Assembly: GCA_030267565.1 (NCBI GenBank)
Contig: BRXU01000003.1
Location: 1,782,001 to 1,846,000, forward strand
Reading direction: 5' to 3'
Length of the DNA: 64,000 nt
DNA from: Pleodorina starrii
Taxonomy: Eukaryota > Chlorophyta > Chlorophyceae > Chlamydomonadales > Volvocaceae
The position numbers and the translations under genes were made by a program. Shown one piece after another: positions 12,901 through 27,100 of the stretch; positions within the stretch are counted from its first letter, which is position 1; each line of letters begins with the position of its first letter. Below the pieces are notes generated by a model. It had not been told where the DNA came from and did not search any database. It saw only the letters and a list, made by a program, of their open reading frames with translations.

Positions 12901-13657
12901 GGCCGGACCTCCAGACCGTCGAACTCTGGAGGGGGGGGAGAGGGAGGGGGAGGGCGAGGGAGGGAGGGAGGCAGGGAGGGAGGGAGGGAGGGGTTTTTGA
13001 AGAGTGGATTTGCAAGAATGAAAGAAGAGGAGGGAGGGAGGGAGGAGGGTGAGGGAGGGAGGGGGTGAGGGGGTGAGGGAGGGAGGAGGGTGAAGGAGGG
13101 AGGGGGTGAGGGAGGGAGGGTGAGGGAGAGGTGGAGAAAGATGAAAAGCCGCAGCAGCGATGGAACGGAGGCGATGCAAGCGAGTGGGGGTGGGGGGAGG
13201 GGGCGGCGGTGTACCTGGAGGGGGTTAAGGGGGGCCATCCGAACAGGCTGACTTTCGGCTGAATGGCTGACATTGGCATTTGCATTAGCACAGTCCGAAA
13301 GCGGGGGGAAGGCAGGACGGGGGGTGGAAGGGGAAGATGCTCCCCCGGTGACCGCCGCCTCGCCCCACCCCCCAGGAAAAGGTGAATGGCACGATCGGGA
13401 CGACGACCCCCACCTCCCCCTCCGTCCCCAATTCTATCCCGCTCCCCTCCCCTTCCCTCCCTTCCCCTCCCCTCCCTCCCCCCTAGCCGCTGCTCACCGC
13501 TTGCGTTGGTGAGGATCTCCAGCAGCCCCTTGATCTTGGTCTTTGCGGACAGCGATGCGGCGAAGAGCTCAATGGTGGTGTAGGCGATGTGGTAGTAGGC
13601 GGCGATCATGCCCAGGTTGAGAGGGGACAACTCCATGTCGTCCTCAACCGCAATGAC
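9902..13657 (-). other. BRR2: BRR2 Sec63 unit 2 and C-terminus, exons 39-45 (about 1824-2175)
   Basis: Exons: 13498-13657, 12714-12925, 12192-12272, 11381-11587, 10749-10988, 10229-10354, 9902-9934. Landmarks: [60 protein letters not shown], the [20 protein letters not shown] strand pair, and [13 protein letters not shown]. The last exon encodes [10 protein letters not shown] and a TAG stop, shorter than the acidic tail of the human protein. Confidence 0.94.
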
Positions 13658-15071
13658 CTGGAGTCGAAGGGGGGGAGGGGAAGGGAACGTTGCGTTTGGT
13701 GGGGTGGCGTGGGGTTTGGATTGCGACGCGGGTGGAGTTGGGTTTGGGTTTGGTCTCGGGGTCGGGGTCGGGATCAGGATCAGGATCGGCGGCAGGGGAA
13801 ACAGAAGACACCGCACACCAACGCCCAGGGCCGATATCCCTCCCTCCCTCCCTCCCTCCCTCCCTCCCTCCCTCCCTCCCTCCCTCCCTCCCTCCCTCCC
13901 TCCCTCCCTCCCTCCCTCCCTCCCTCCCTCCCTCCCTCCCTCCCTCCCTCCCTCCCTCCCTCCCTCCCTCCCTCCCTCCCCCCCCACCTTTGACGCCTCC
14001 AGGTCCGCCAGTGTGGACTCCACCAGTTCAGACAGGTGGTCGGACAGGTGGCGGTGGCTCACCCCCGCCATGTTGTAGTAGTTGGGGTTCTGGGCCAGGC
14101 GCCGGTAGTAGAAGGTCCAGGTCAGGTAGTCGACAGCGTCCTGGTCGGGGGAGAGGGGGAGGGAAGGGGGGCAAGGAAGGGTAGGTTGAGGCCCCAGAGG
14201 AAGGGGGTTCTCAGTTATGGGGGAAAGACATGCACCCCACCCCATTCCCACCCCCACCATACCTCCCAGCACCTTCCCCAAGCTGGCCTTCCCCCCCTCC
14301 TCCTCCTCCCTCATTACCCCCCCCCACACACCCCCTCCCACTCCCTCCCCATCTCACCCTAGCCCATCCCCACCTTCCCCCTCCCCTCCCCTCCCACTCC
14401 ACCCCCCCCTCCCACCCCCCCCCTCTCCCCCCCCTCCCCTCCCCTCCCCCAGCCCGCCTCCCCTCCCCCCCCAGCTCCCCCACCTGCTTGTTCTCAATGG
14501 TCTTTGTGACAATCTCCGCCACAAAGTGGTCGTGCAGGAAGTGGTCCAGATGGCTCTCCACGGGCAGCGGCTCCAGCAGGAAGCGCTTGTAGTAGTCCTT
14601 GCGGTGGGAGGCGCACATCAGGACAACCTTGCCGCAGTCGTCAACCTGACGAGGGGGAGGGAGGGAGGGAGGGAGGGGGAGGAGAGGGAGGGGGGGGAGG
14701 GGGAGGAGGGAGGAGAGGGGGGGAGAGGGAGGAGAGGGGGGGAGAGGGAGGAGAGGGGGGGAGAGGGGGGGAGGGAGGGAGGGAAGGGGGGTTGTGAAGG
14801 GACTGTTGGTTGGCGCAATGGAGAGGCGGACGGCCGGAAGGTAGAGCCAGGAGCTGGAACGGAGCGACCCGGAGGCGGGGGAGGGAGGACGAAGTGGGGG
14901 GGAGAGGGGAAGAAGTGCGACGACGAGGGGGATGCGCTCCCATCGCCCTTCCCGCCTCCCACCACCCTCAAACCCCCTACTCCCCAGCTAACAGGTTTGT
15001 CCGCCTGGTTAGTATTGCTGGGTCCTGACTCGCCTCGGTCCTACCGCCGTGGTACTCACCTTAATACCCCC

Positions 15072-15102
<31 letters not shown>

Positions 15103-18100
15103 TGCACACGCAACGCACACACACACACCCGCCCCCCACCTGCGGCCTGCTAGCGCGTCCAATCATCTGAATGAGGTCGGTGATTGGGTAGTCCGATGCG
15201 CCCAGTCCGCTGCCGTCGTAGTACTGGGTACCCGCCACCACCACCAGGTGAGCTGCCGTGTTGCCCAGACCCCAGCACATGGCGGCAGTAACCACCAGGA
15301 CCTGAGGAGCAGGGGGGCGAGGGGGGGTAGGAGGAGGGGGTGGAGGAGGGAGGGATGAGAGGAGGGAAGTGCGGGTGAAACGCGGTTCGGGAAGAGAGTA
15401 GGACAGCCCAAAAAGCGCGCATGGAGGGGTTCAGAGAAGCGGGCGGACGGGCTGGTGGATGGGTGGATGGATGAATGGGTGGGTGGATGGGTGGATGGAC
15501 AGCGGTGAGGCGACGGCAGCGGGGCCACAGACCAACTCACGCCTCACGTTACCCCCCCCCCCCACCACCACCACCCTGCCCAGCCCTATGTCAACAGCGC
15601 TGCCCAAAACTCCTCAACGCAATCCCCCTAATCCCCCAAACCCCCGCCCCCACGTGCCTCCCGCCCCTCTTCAACAGCTTATCCACCCACCCACTCCCCT
15701 CCTCTCCCTCGCCTTCCCACCTCCTCCTCTCCCTTGCCTTCCCACACCACCCCCTCCCTCCCGCCCCCTCCCCTCCCTCCCTCCTCCCCCTCCCCACCTG
15801 TATCGCCCCGCTGTCGAACAGCAGCCGGACCACCTGCTGGTCCCCCGCCGGCATGGTCTCGTGGCAGAAACCCACGCCGTACTGCAGCGAGTGACGCAAC
15901 GCGGCGTCACGGACCCGGGGCAGGTAGGGCGCCAGATCGGCCTCAGAGGCGGCGCAGAACTTGAGGGGCTCGCTACGTAAGGAAGGGGGGGGGGGGGGAG
16001 GAAGGGGGGCAGGAGGGCGAAGAGAGGGGTCAGGGAGTGATATGCTCCTTTATGTAAAAACATGAGTCACTCCGGACGTTGTTGGGAAGAGAGAGGGGGA
16101 TTAGGGTAAGAGAAGACGGGGCGAGAGGGTGAGAGGGTGAGGGTGAGAGGGGCGGGGGCGGGTGAGGGTTGGGGATGCGTCAGGGAGAGAGGTGAGAGAA
16201 GAGGGAGGGAGGGGACTTCGGGGGCTTAGGGTATGGGGGGGGGGGGTAAAAGAAGGGGGTAAGGCGGGGTTTGGGAATGGGGTGGGCGCATAGAGAAAGG
16301 TTTGTGAAGGGGGTTGTATTGAGAGATAAGCGGCCCCCACCCACCCACCCACCCGCCTCACCCACCCACCCACCCGCCTCACCCACCCACCCACCCACCG
16401 TGATCCCTCCGTTGCTGTCCGGCTACGCCACCTCTCCTCTTCGCCCACCCATTCACCTCGCCTCGCCTCGCCTTTGCCCCTCCCCCCCCGCTCGCGCCCC
16501 CTCCCCCTCCCGCTCCCCCCAACACTTCTCCCCCCCAAGTCCCCCCCGCCTCACCCGTCCGCCGCCGCGTATGTGAGCAGGTCCAGTGCTGCCAGCCTGG
16601 CGTGTTTGCGGGTGGGCACAAACACCAGGGCGGGCTTCTGTCCGGCGGCGTGGCTGCAGATGGCCGAGTAGGTGGGCCGGGACATGGCCTGGGGGGGAGG
16701 GGGGGAGTTGGGGGGTAAATAAGGATGGGGCGGGGGGGGCGGGTTGAGAGGGCGGGGGTAAGAAAAACGATCCCGCAGCGGAAGCAGGGGGAAGTAGAGG
16801 GAGTAACGAAAAGTAGAAGGCGACGACGGGCCAAGGGTTCGCGGGGCCTTCCCGCCGTCCGTCCGTCCTCCCGCCCTCTTTCCCCCCCCCCCCGGGACCT
16901 CCTCCCCCGGGACACGCTGCCCCCCCCCAACAGTCAACAGTCCTACCCGCCCACCCGTTTACCCACCTGCATTCAACACTCAACACAGTCACTAACAGTC
17001 CAACCCTCCCCCCCCCCTTACCCACTTACCTGCATCCTGGCCTCGAAGTTGGTGATGTCGAAGCCCAGCACGTGCACCTCCAGCGGTACCGGTCGCGACC
17101 CAGGCGGGAAGTTGAAGAGGCCGTGTGCGGTGGCGCCGATCCAGTCGCCCAGGTCCTTGGCGTTGGCGGCGGAGTGACACAGACCCACGATGCGGATGGG
17201 CCTGAAAGGGGGGGAGGAGGAGGAGCAGTGAGGAGAAAGGGGGATGAAGAGGGGACGGGGCGGGAGTTGTGTTCTGTGACAAATTGTGAGTAAGCAGAGA
17301 ACCAGCTGTGGTGTCCAGTTGGACAGCGGACTGCTGTCCCCCTCCCCGGCCCCCCCTCCCCGCACCGCCCCCTTCCCTAAACCACCCCCCAGGGCTCTCC
17401 TGCCCGCACAACCTCCGCTCCCACCCCTCCCTCCCCTTCCCTCCGTCCCACCCCACCCCAACCTTCCCTCCACTCCCTCCCGCCCCTATCCCCCCTCCCT
17501 CCCTCCCCTTCCCCTTCCCTCCCTCCCTTCCCTCCCCCCCTCCCCCAAACTCACTTGTCCGCCTGGCTGGAGATGTACCTCATCCTGCTGGTGATCACCT
17601 CCAGGGTGGGTCCCTTGGGTCCCCCGATCAGGTGCAGCTCATCCGCAATGAACAGCGCCACGTCCTTGACGTTCTTGCGCTGCTTCCACCTGCAGGGGGG
17701 GGAGGGGGTAGGCGAGGGGGAGGGGGAGGGGGGAGACAAGGGGAAGGGCGGGGTAAGGCGGGGGGTTGGAGAGTAGGACAGCCACGAGGGATGGGGCGGG
17801 GGGCGCCATGCGGGAGGAAGCGGGGGCGGGGTTTTCGGTGGGAGTGATGGCTTGGGTGAGTGATGGGGGGGGTCCTCAGAACGCGATGGTGAGGGGTCTG
17901 GCTTGAGAAGGTTGGATTGCAGGTTGGAGGGCATGGGGGAAACTTGCCTGGGTTTCTGTCTTGGGAGGACGGCCCAGCGGCCAGCAGCGCGAACAGCGGG
18001 AACAGCGGCTTGAGGGCTTTGCGGCACCCCAAGGGGAATAAATACGGTACGGTACTTGCCCCTCCGCACTCCCCCCCCCATCTTGCCCCTCTCCCCCTCT

Positions 18101-21100
18101 TGTCCCCCTCCCTCCCCCCCTCCCTCCTGCCCCCCCCCCTCACCTCCTGCTCATGACGTCCCACTGCTGCGGAGTGGCCACCACAATGTTGCCCCTCTCC
18201 AGCAGCTTCAGGTCGGCGGCGGTCTCCCCCGTCAGCTCAGTCACCTCCACACCCAGCCCCTCGCCGAACTTGGAGCGCCAGGCGGCGGCAACGTCGCGGG
18301 CCAGGGACTCGTGGGGCGCAATGTACACGCAGCTGAGCGGGGCGGGGGAGGGGGGAGGGGGATCAGGGGGGTTATCCACGTATAGACCGGATCAGGGGGG
18401 CGGGGGGACCAGGAGGACCATTATCATTGAGATAATAGGAGGCTGATGAGACCTCGGGGATTTTGGAGGGTCAGGGAGTGATATGCTCCTTTATATAACA
18501 ATGAGGGTAGTGAAGACGATGCCGCAGCGGAGGGACGTAGGCGACCGGAAGAGAGAGAACCGGAGGAGTGTCATAGATCAAAAGAGACAAGCTGACTGGG
18601 AGGGGGGATTCGGGGGGGGGGGGCGGGCAATAAGTCCAAAGGTTCCATCCTTCCGCTGCGGCTCTCCTTCCCCACCAGCCCCTCCAGCCCAACCCTCCGC
18701 CAGCCCTCAGGAGCGCTGCAACTCACCGTGCGGTGCACTTGCCCTCCGCCGCACGCGCCAGCATGCGCAGTATGGCGAACTCGGCACAGATGGTCTTGCC
18801 GCTGCCGGTGGGGGCGGCGATCAGCGCGTTGTCGTCGCTGTTGTACAGGGCCGTGAACACCTGCCAGGGGGGGGCGGTGCGGGGCGGTGAGAGAGGGCGG
18901 GGTGGGGTTCAGGGAGTGATATGCTCCATTATATAACGGGGGGGGGTCAGGGAGTGATACGCTGCCCCGCGGGGGGGGCCGAGAGCACTCACACACACAC
19001 ACCCCGCCCCCACCTGCGTCTGTATGGGGTTGAAGTGCGACAGTCCCTTGTACAGCGCCTCGAATGCGGCGTTGCGCAGGGCCGACACGGGCAGCGGCTG
19101 CAGGTCCAACAGCTCCGTGGGGGGAGGGAACTTGGTGGGGAGAATCAGGTGCCTGCGGGGGGGGGGGGGGAAGGGAGGGGAGGGAGAGGGGGGAGTAAGG
19201 GTTACGGGCGCACAACACACACACACACACCTCCCCCGCCTCCACGCCCCGCCTCCACGCCCGTCCGCCCTGCGCCTCGCTCCGGCCCCCATGGCACCGC
19301 CCCGCGCTCAGAACCTGCACCTCATACACATAATACACACACCCACATACACTCCCTCCTCCCAGCCCCCCCACACACACCCTCAATCTCTTTGGCCCCT
19401 TCTCTGTTCCTCCCTCCCGCCTTCCCAAAACCACCACCGCAAAACCCCAGACCCTCATACCCCATATCCTACCACGCCTGAACCCCGCACCTACCCCGCT
19501 CCACAAACCCCCTCCACAACCCCTCCCTAGGCCACCCTCGTGTGACGTACAGCCACACACATACCTACCTGAACCACACCGCCACACACACACAGCCACA
19601 CAGCCACATACACAGCCACACACACAGCCACACATACACACAGCCACAGCCCCACAGCCATAGCCCCACAGCCACCCCCCTACCTGAACGACACCGGCAG
19701 CGTCGCCTCGCAGCTGAGCCACCTGTCGCTGACCACCCTCACAAAGTACTGCGGCGGCACCGGCTCCGAAACCGGCACCGTGAAGGCCACCACGTGCTCC
19801 TCGCCCGCGTTGCTCTTCTTCAGCAGCCAGTACTGGGTGTGAAGGATGTGCTCAGAGTCCTGGAAGGGAGGGGAGGGAGGGGAGGTAGTGGTGGTGGTGG
19901 TGGGGAGTGAGTGAGTGAGGGGTGGAAAGGTGGTGGTGGTGGTGGGGGCGGGAGTTTAAACACGTTTAGGCCGGAGCCCGTGAACGGGGGGAGGGAGTAT
20001 AACAAACGAGGTGGAAGCGTGGAGAGGACGGGTTATGTATGGGAAGGGGAGGCGGTGATGGTGCTGGCGCGGGGTAGAGGGAAAGGGAGGGCGGGGGGGA
20101 AATAGGGTCGCCATGCTTTGCGCGGTGGAGGTGGGGCCACGCAAAGCGAGCGACGTGAGGCGATGCGGCCGGTGTCGTTGTGGTGGTGGTGGTGGTGGTG
20201 GGCCGGACAGCAGCGGGAGGGGGGTCCACGTGGAGCAGCCGATGCGCGCGTGGGGAGGGTCCCTCCCCCATCTCCTCCTCCTTGCCCCTCCTCCTACCCC
20301 TCCCCTCCTGCCCCCCCCCCTCCTCCTGCCCCCCTCCTCCTACCCTCCCCACCTCCTACCCACCTCCTACCCTCCTCCTACCCCTCCCCTCCTCCTACCC
20401 CTCCCCTCCTCCTACCCCTCCCCTCCTCCTGCCCTCCCCTCCTCCTTCCCTCCTCCCCTCCTCCCCTCCTACCCCTCCTGCCCTCCCCCCCACCTGATCC
20501 TCCACGAATATCCAGAATGGCTCCACGTATCCGTGCACCTTGTCCTCCCAGGCAAAGTCGGGGGTGATGGTGAGGTCCATCTTGAGGCAGGTGCGGGTGA
20601 TGGGCTGAACGTGGGCAGACAGCTCCAGCCTGGGGGGGGAGGGAGGGGGGTGGCGGGGGGGAGGGGAGAATGGGGGGAGGGGAGAATGGGGGGAGGGGAG
20701 AATGGGGGGAGGGGAGAGTAGGGGGCGGAGAGAGAGTGGGGAGCGGGGAGAGGTGGGGGCGAGAGACGATGGCGGGGGTGAGGTGTAAGAAATAGGGGAG
20801 GAGAGGTGAAGGGAAGGGCTGAAGGGCGGCATGTGGCGGGGGGGTTTATCCACGTATAGGCCGGAGCCCGGGGGGGGGGGAGGATGTAAGGAAATACCGC
20901 AGCGGATGGACGTAGACGGCGTTAGCGAGCGGAACCGGTGGGGGAAGAAGACTCTGTTGTAGGTAAGCGGGCGCCCCTTTGCGGGGCGACGACTGACAGC
21001 GGGGTGTCCGTTTCGCCAGTGCCAGCAGGCGCCAGGCCAGGAAGCGCGCGAGAGGGAAACGCAGGGGCGGGACGGACGCCGCGGCGAGCTCTACCGGTAT

Positions 21101-24100
21101 ACGCACACACGCGAGCCCAAACCCCAAAACCCGCCCCGGTCCCCAACGTCGCCTCCGTTCCATCGCCGCGGTTCCGCGTTCATCCCACCCCTGCGCCCCC
21201 TGACCATCCCCCCCCCTTGCCATCCCCTCCGCCCCCCCGGCCACCCCCCCTGCCCCCTCACCTGGGGAACTGGTGTATGAGTTTGTGCAGGCTCTTCCCC
21301 ATCTTGGGTGCCCTGATGAGCTCCCCCAGCTCCTGGCTGGTCAGGTCGTAGAAGCGCTCCCAGGGCAGGTCGCGCTTCTCAAGCTTGACAAGCACGTCTG
21401 GGTGGGGTTCGGATAGGGAAGGGAGGGAGGCGGGAGGAGGGAGGGAACAGGAGGGCAGGAGGAGGCAGGAGGGGAAGGGGGTAAAGCGGAATCCTTTGTG
21501 GAACTGGGGAGTGGAGTGGAGTGGGGTGGGGTGGGGTGGGGTGGGGTGGGGTGGGGTGGGGTGGGGTGGGGTGGGGTGGGGTGGGGTGGGGTGGAGCGCT
21601 TTCTTGTCAACGCCCCTTCCACCCCCACTCCAGCTCATTCCACTCCACCCCAGCGCTCTGTCACTCGACGGTTGCCCGACAACCTCATCACACCCTTCGC
21701 CCCCCTCCTCCACCACCATCCCCTCCCCCCTGCCCCCCCTCCCACTGGCTCCCCTGAGCACCTCTTCGCTACCCCGCCCCCAACCCCTCTCCCCTCTCCC
21801 CCCAACCCCCCCACCCTCACCCCCCACCTCTCCCTACCCCCCCCCCAAACCCCGTCCCACCGTTCGGCACTCCCTTGAACTGCCTCAGCGGGCTCTGGCT
21901 GCCCCACATGCGGTAGTTGACCATCTTGGTCAGCGCCAGGGCCCGGTCCGTGAGCCCCGCCCAGCCGCGGCGCAGACAGATCTCAAACAGGCAGCGCATC
22001 AGCCGACCGGCGCTCTGGGTCACGTACACCATGTCCGAGGACAGGGCCAGGCCCTCCAGCTTCAGGTTGCTGATGTAGGCCTGGGGGGGGGGTTGGGGGG
22101 GGGCGGGGGGCGGGGTTTTGGGTGGGTTTTGGGTGGGGGGGGTTAGGGTGGGGTGGGGAGGGTAGGGGGGGTTTTAGGGTGGGCAATGTGAAGAGGTGCG
22201 AGAGGTACGAGAGGCGGGGCGGGGCGGGGCTGTGGCTGCTCTGACGCGAGCCGTCGGTCCCGAGCCCCGGGGGGTTCAGGTCCCTCCTCCTCGTACTCCT
22301 CGTCCAGCCACTGCACCCTGCCATCCTCGTCCCCCTCCCCTGCCCCCCCCCCAAGAAACGACCCTCCCTCTCAAACCACAGCCTCTTCTTCCCTCGCCAC
22401 ACTCTAACCCCCCCCAAAAAAAACCCAACCCAACCCAACCCCAGTGCCCTCAGAACCGTCCCCCTGCAACCCTGCTCAGCGGGCACCGCACCCCCCCCCA
22501 CACCCCACCCTATCCCCACCCACCCCGTCACCCCCCCATCCACCCCACCCCACCCCACCCCACCCCCCCATCCACCCCACCTGCAGCAGCACATTGACCT
22601 TGGCTGTTGGCTCGTCCAGGCTCTCCTTGACGGGGATGGGCACCCGCTCCACCAGTTTGGCCAGCTCCAGCTTCTCCTCGTCACGAACAACCATGTACCT
22701 GGAGGGGGGAGGAGGGGAGGGGAGGGGGTAGAAAGAAGATACCGCAGTGGGGGGGAGAGGGGGAGGGGTAATCAAAACGGCCCGGCCCGGAGGGGGAGGG
22801 GGAGGGAAGAGCGAGCGGGGGAGGCGGTAATAAGAACAATACCGCAGCGGAGGGGAGGACAGGGGATAGATGGGGTCGAGTGAAGGGTCGAGGGGGGGAT
22901 CAAGTAGGCCAGACCTGATCGCTTGCAAGCGGACAGGCTGGCATGCGACCACCTTATTCTCCCCGTCTCCCAAACACACACACGCACACGCCCTCCTACC
23001 GTCGGCTTCGGTCCATCGCTGCGGTTTCATATTTCATGCTGAACTCCCCTTCCCCCTTCGCGCCACCCCTTTCTCTCCACCTCTTCCACCCATCCGCCAC
23101 TCCCCCCGCACCCCCCCTCCCGCCGCCCCCCCCCTCCTCAGCTTCCCCCCTTCCCCCTCCCCTTCCCTCCCCCCCCACCTGAACTCCTCCGCCAGGCTGA
23201 ACAGCCGCAGCAGCTCAATGTCCGTCATGGTGGGTTTGAGGTGCTCGTTGAAGTGGGCGATGGTGGTGTAGGAGACGTAGTAGTGGGAGGCGATGCGGCC
23301 AAGGTCGGTGGTCTGGGGGGAAGCAGGGGGGGGCGGGGGAAGGGCAGGGGGAAGGGCGAGGGGTGGAGGGGTGGAGGATGTGAACCTAGACATGCTGGTC
23401 GTTATTACTGGGCTCCGGCCAGTGCGTGGATGCGATTACCTCCCTACGACACCCCCCCAAACCACCCATACGCTACCTGCAGGTTGCCCGTCTTGCGGTC
23501 GTAGCGGATGAGCGAGTGCTTGTCCAGCAGCAGTGCGGCGCTGTGGGACAGATCCAGACGCCGCTCCTGAAGGGGGGGAGAGGAGGAGAGGGGGAGGGAG
23601 AGGGCAAGGGAGGGGGAGGGAGAGTCGCAAGCAGCAGGGTGCGAGATGTGATGCACCATTGAGGGCACTCCGCCAGATAGCTGCGGAGGAAAATGAAGAA
23701 ACGGCATTTCGGGGTTAAGTGGGGGTTGGTGTTGGGTGGGTGCGGCAGCGGCGGCGGGGAAAAGGGGGTTGTGTGTGTGTGGGTGTGTGTGGCAGGAGGC
23801 CCGGCCCCACAGCCTGGCTCTCAACTTCTAGAGGCGAATCCCGAAACCCCCATCCCAACCACACATGCACACACGGGGTGGGGTAGGGGTAGGGGTGGTG
23901 AAAGTGGGACAAGGCGAATCTGGTAGTGGTAGGGGGGTGCGACGCTGCCCGGGACGACGACAAACGCCCTCCACCCACCACCCACCACCCACCACAGACC
24001 CACCACCCAGCACAGTCCCACCACCAACCCCCCACAGTCCCACCACAGCCCCGCCAGCCCCCACCCCCACCCCCACCTGCAGCAGCGGGTCCGTGTCCAG

Positions 24101-27100
24101 GTCCGCGGGCGGCACCCCGTACAGCGCCGGCGACCTCAGCATGCGCACGTACAGGTAGGTGTAGCCCAACCAGTGAGCCGCGTCCTTCAGGTTCTGTGGC
24201 AGCAGCGACAAGCAGCAGCGGAAGCAGCAGTGGCAGCGGCAAGCAGCAGCGGCAAGCAGCAGCGGCAAGCAGCAGTGGGCAAGCAGCAGCAGCAGCAGCA
24301 GCGGCAAGCAGCAGCGGCAATCAGCAGCAGCGGCAAGCAGCAGCGGCAATCAGCAGCAGCGGCAAGCAGCGGCAGTAAGCAATGGGGCCGATGGAGTTGT
24401 GAGTCACAGCCGAGGCACCATGCAAAAGACCCCACCCGATGCCAGGGGTCGGCAATCCAACATCCGAGGACCAGGACCTGACGCCGGTCCTGAAATCCCC
24501 CCTTGGGGTGGGTGGCTGCCCCGCGGGCCCCACGCGCAGGTCAATCCATTTCCACGCGAGTGCGCCCCTGCCGCTGCGGCTTCTTCCTCACAACCTCCCC
24601 CCACCCACACACACTCCCACACACACCATCCTCAACCGCCTCCTACACAGCCGCTTCCGCCTCCCCCCACCCGCCAAGCTCCGCCCACCCCCCACCCCCC
24701 ACCCCCCGCCGCCCTCCCCCCACTCACCGACACCGTCCCCAGCACCACCTCCGCATTCAGGTTGTCCGCCAGCGCCTTCACGAACTGGCTCTCAATGGGC
24801 AGCTGCTGGTTGAACAGCGACAGATAAAACTGCAGCTCAGAGTGACCCGTGATGATGATGCCCTCGCCTGAAGGGAGGGGGAGAGTGGAGGGAGGGGGGG
24901 AGGGGGGAGAGGGGGGGGAGGGGGGAGAGAGATGGGGCGGAGGGGGAGAGGGGTGAAGGGGGTTATCCACGTATAGGCCGGAGTGGTGAAGGGGGGGGAG
25001 GGTGGAAAGCCCCCCCTTCCTCCCCCCCGAAAGGAAAGCCCTCCCAACACCTCGCCCGCCCGCCCGCTGCCCCCCCCCCCCCGCTCACCGAACGAGTCGT
25101 ACTGCGGTCGTCCCGCTCGGCCCATCATCTGCATCACGTCCTGCGGACTGAGCTCGTCCCAGGCCCCCTTGACCGGGTTGTAGATCTGGGTGCCTTTGAT
25201 GATGACCGTGTGGGCGGGCAGGTTGACACCCCAGGCAAGAGTGGCGGTGCTCACCAACACCTGCACGCAGCGGGGGGGGGTGTTGGGGGGTGGGGTTGTG
25301 GGGGTGGGGTGGGGGTGGACCAGGCGCATTTTGGGGGGTTGTGGGGGTGCCTTGGCTTGTATACCGGTGTGTGTGTCAATGTTAACTTGGGGCTGGTTGC
25401 AGCCATGCATCGTATTGGGTTTGGGGGAGGGGTTGGGGGTTGGGGGTAGAGCATGACAGCCCAAAGGGGCAAGCGGGGATTCATCTGTTCCCTCCATCCC
25501 AAACACACACACATACAGCCAATGCTCCCCCCTTCAGTAGATCAGCCCTCGGCAGCAAAAACTAAATCTCTCAGCCGCACTGCGGCATGTCTGTCTTTTG
25601 CTCCTGCATCGCTGGGTGGGTCGGGCGGCATCTGCCGGAGCTTCAACATGCTTCTCTCTCCCAAGCAAATCCCCCCTTGCTCTTTGCTCTGCGGCCCCTT
25701 CCGGGAATAAACAACACATACACACGCACACGCATGCATACACACACGCACCTTCCCCTCCCCCTCCCCCCTCCACCCCCCGCCCCACCTGCACGTGTCC
25801 ATCCGCGAACAGGTCCTCCACCAGTGTGCGGTCCGCGCGGCTCATGCCCGCGTGGTGGATGGCGAATCCGAAGGGCAGCAGGTCGCGCAGGTCAGAGTCC
25901 TTGCAGTTCTCAGCCTGCAAGGGGGGTGGGGAGCGGGGAGTGGGGAGGGGAGTGGGGAGGGGAGGAGAGCGGGGAGGGGAGCGGGGAGGGGAGTGGGGTT
26001 ATCCCCGTATGGGAGTGGGGAGGGGAGCGCAGAGGGGGGGGAGTGAAGGAAGGGGCGTTGGAGCGGGGAGGGCATTGGGTGGAGGCAAGGGCGGTTAGGG
26101 GGGAGGGGGCCCGTCCAGGGACAGCGCGCCGCAGAGAGGAGGTGTGTGTGCGTTGCAAGGGGGCTGGAGGATCGGAAAGCGCAGGCGCCAGCGGTGGCGC
26201 GCAGCACATCGCGCAGCACAGACCTACGCGCTAAACCAGCCTCCCCAGTCCCCACACCCCCCACGCATGGAAGGTAAGGTAAGGTACGGGTACGGTACGG
26301 CACTATCTCTCCCACACGCCATACGCCCCAAGCCACCTCAACCCAAGACCCCCTCCAAGCCGCCCCCCCGCCACGACCCCCCCCCCCAAGCCGCCCCCCC
26401 TAAAACCCCCCTAAAACCCCCACCCAAACCTCCCAACCCACCCCCCGACCCTCAACAGCCCCCCACCTCCGTCTGCAGGATCTCCCTGCTCGCCGAGTCC
26501 GCCCGCATGAAGCGAGTGAGCGCATCCGCCGCCAGCGCCGTCTCCTTGACGAAGCGGGCCGTCTTGGCGGTCTCCTTGCGGCTGTGCACGAACACAAGCA
26601 CCTGGTGCCGACCAGCGCAATCCAGGACCTGACCGACCGACCGGGGGAGGAGGGTTGGAGGGGGAGGAGGAGGAGGGAGTGGAGGAGGAGGAGGGGGTGG
26701 AATAAGCGAGTACGTATGTGTGTAATTTCGCGGTATTAGTACTGGTTATGGAAACCAGCTATGCGCAAGTCTCCCGCCCCGCCCCGCACCCGCACCCGCA
26801 ACCCCCTCCCAAACACCCACCTTCCACCTTCCACCACCCCCCTGTCCTACTCACCCCTTCCCCAAACACACCCACACACGCCCCCACACCATCCCGCAAC
26901 TTCCCCCTTCCTCCCTACAAAACCCACCCCCCACCCTCCTGGCCCCTCCCCCCGAAAAACCACCACATACACCCATCCCCACCACCCCCCCGCCCCCACC
27001 TTGTTGTAGCAGATCTCGTTCATTAGCTGGAAGCGCTGCAGCGGCTTCTTGACCGACACGCCAATGTACTGCTGCGCCAGCGGACAGGGCCGGTACGAGT

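Noticed and set aside
21520..21596. Interstitial telomere-like GGGGT tract.
   Set aside because: Pentamer GGGGT does not match the TTTTAGGG or TTTAGGG telomere repeats known from green algae.
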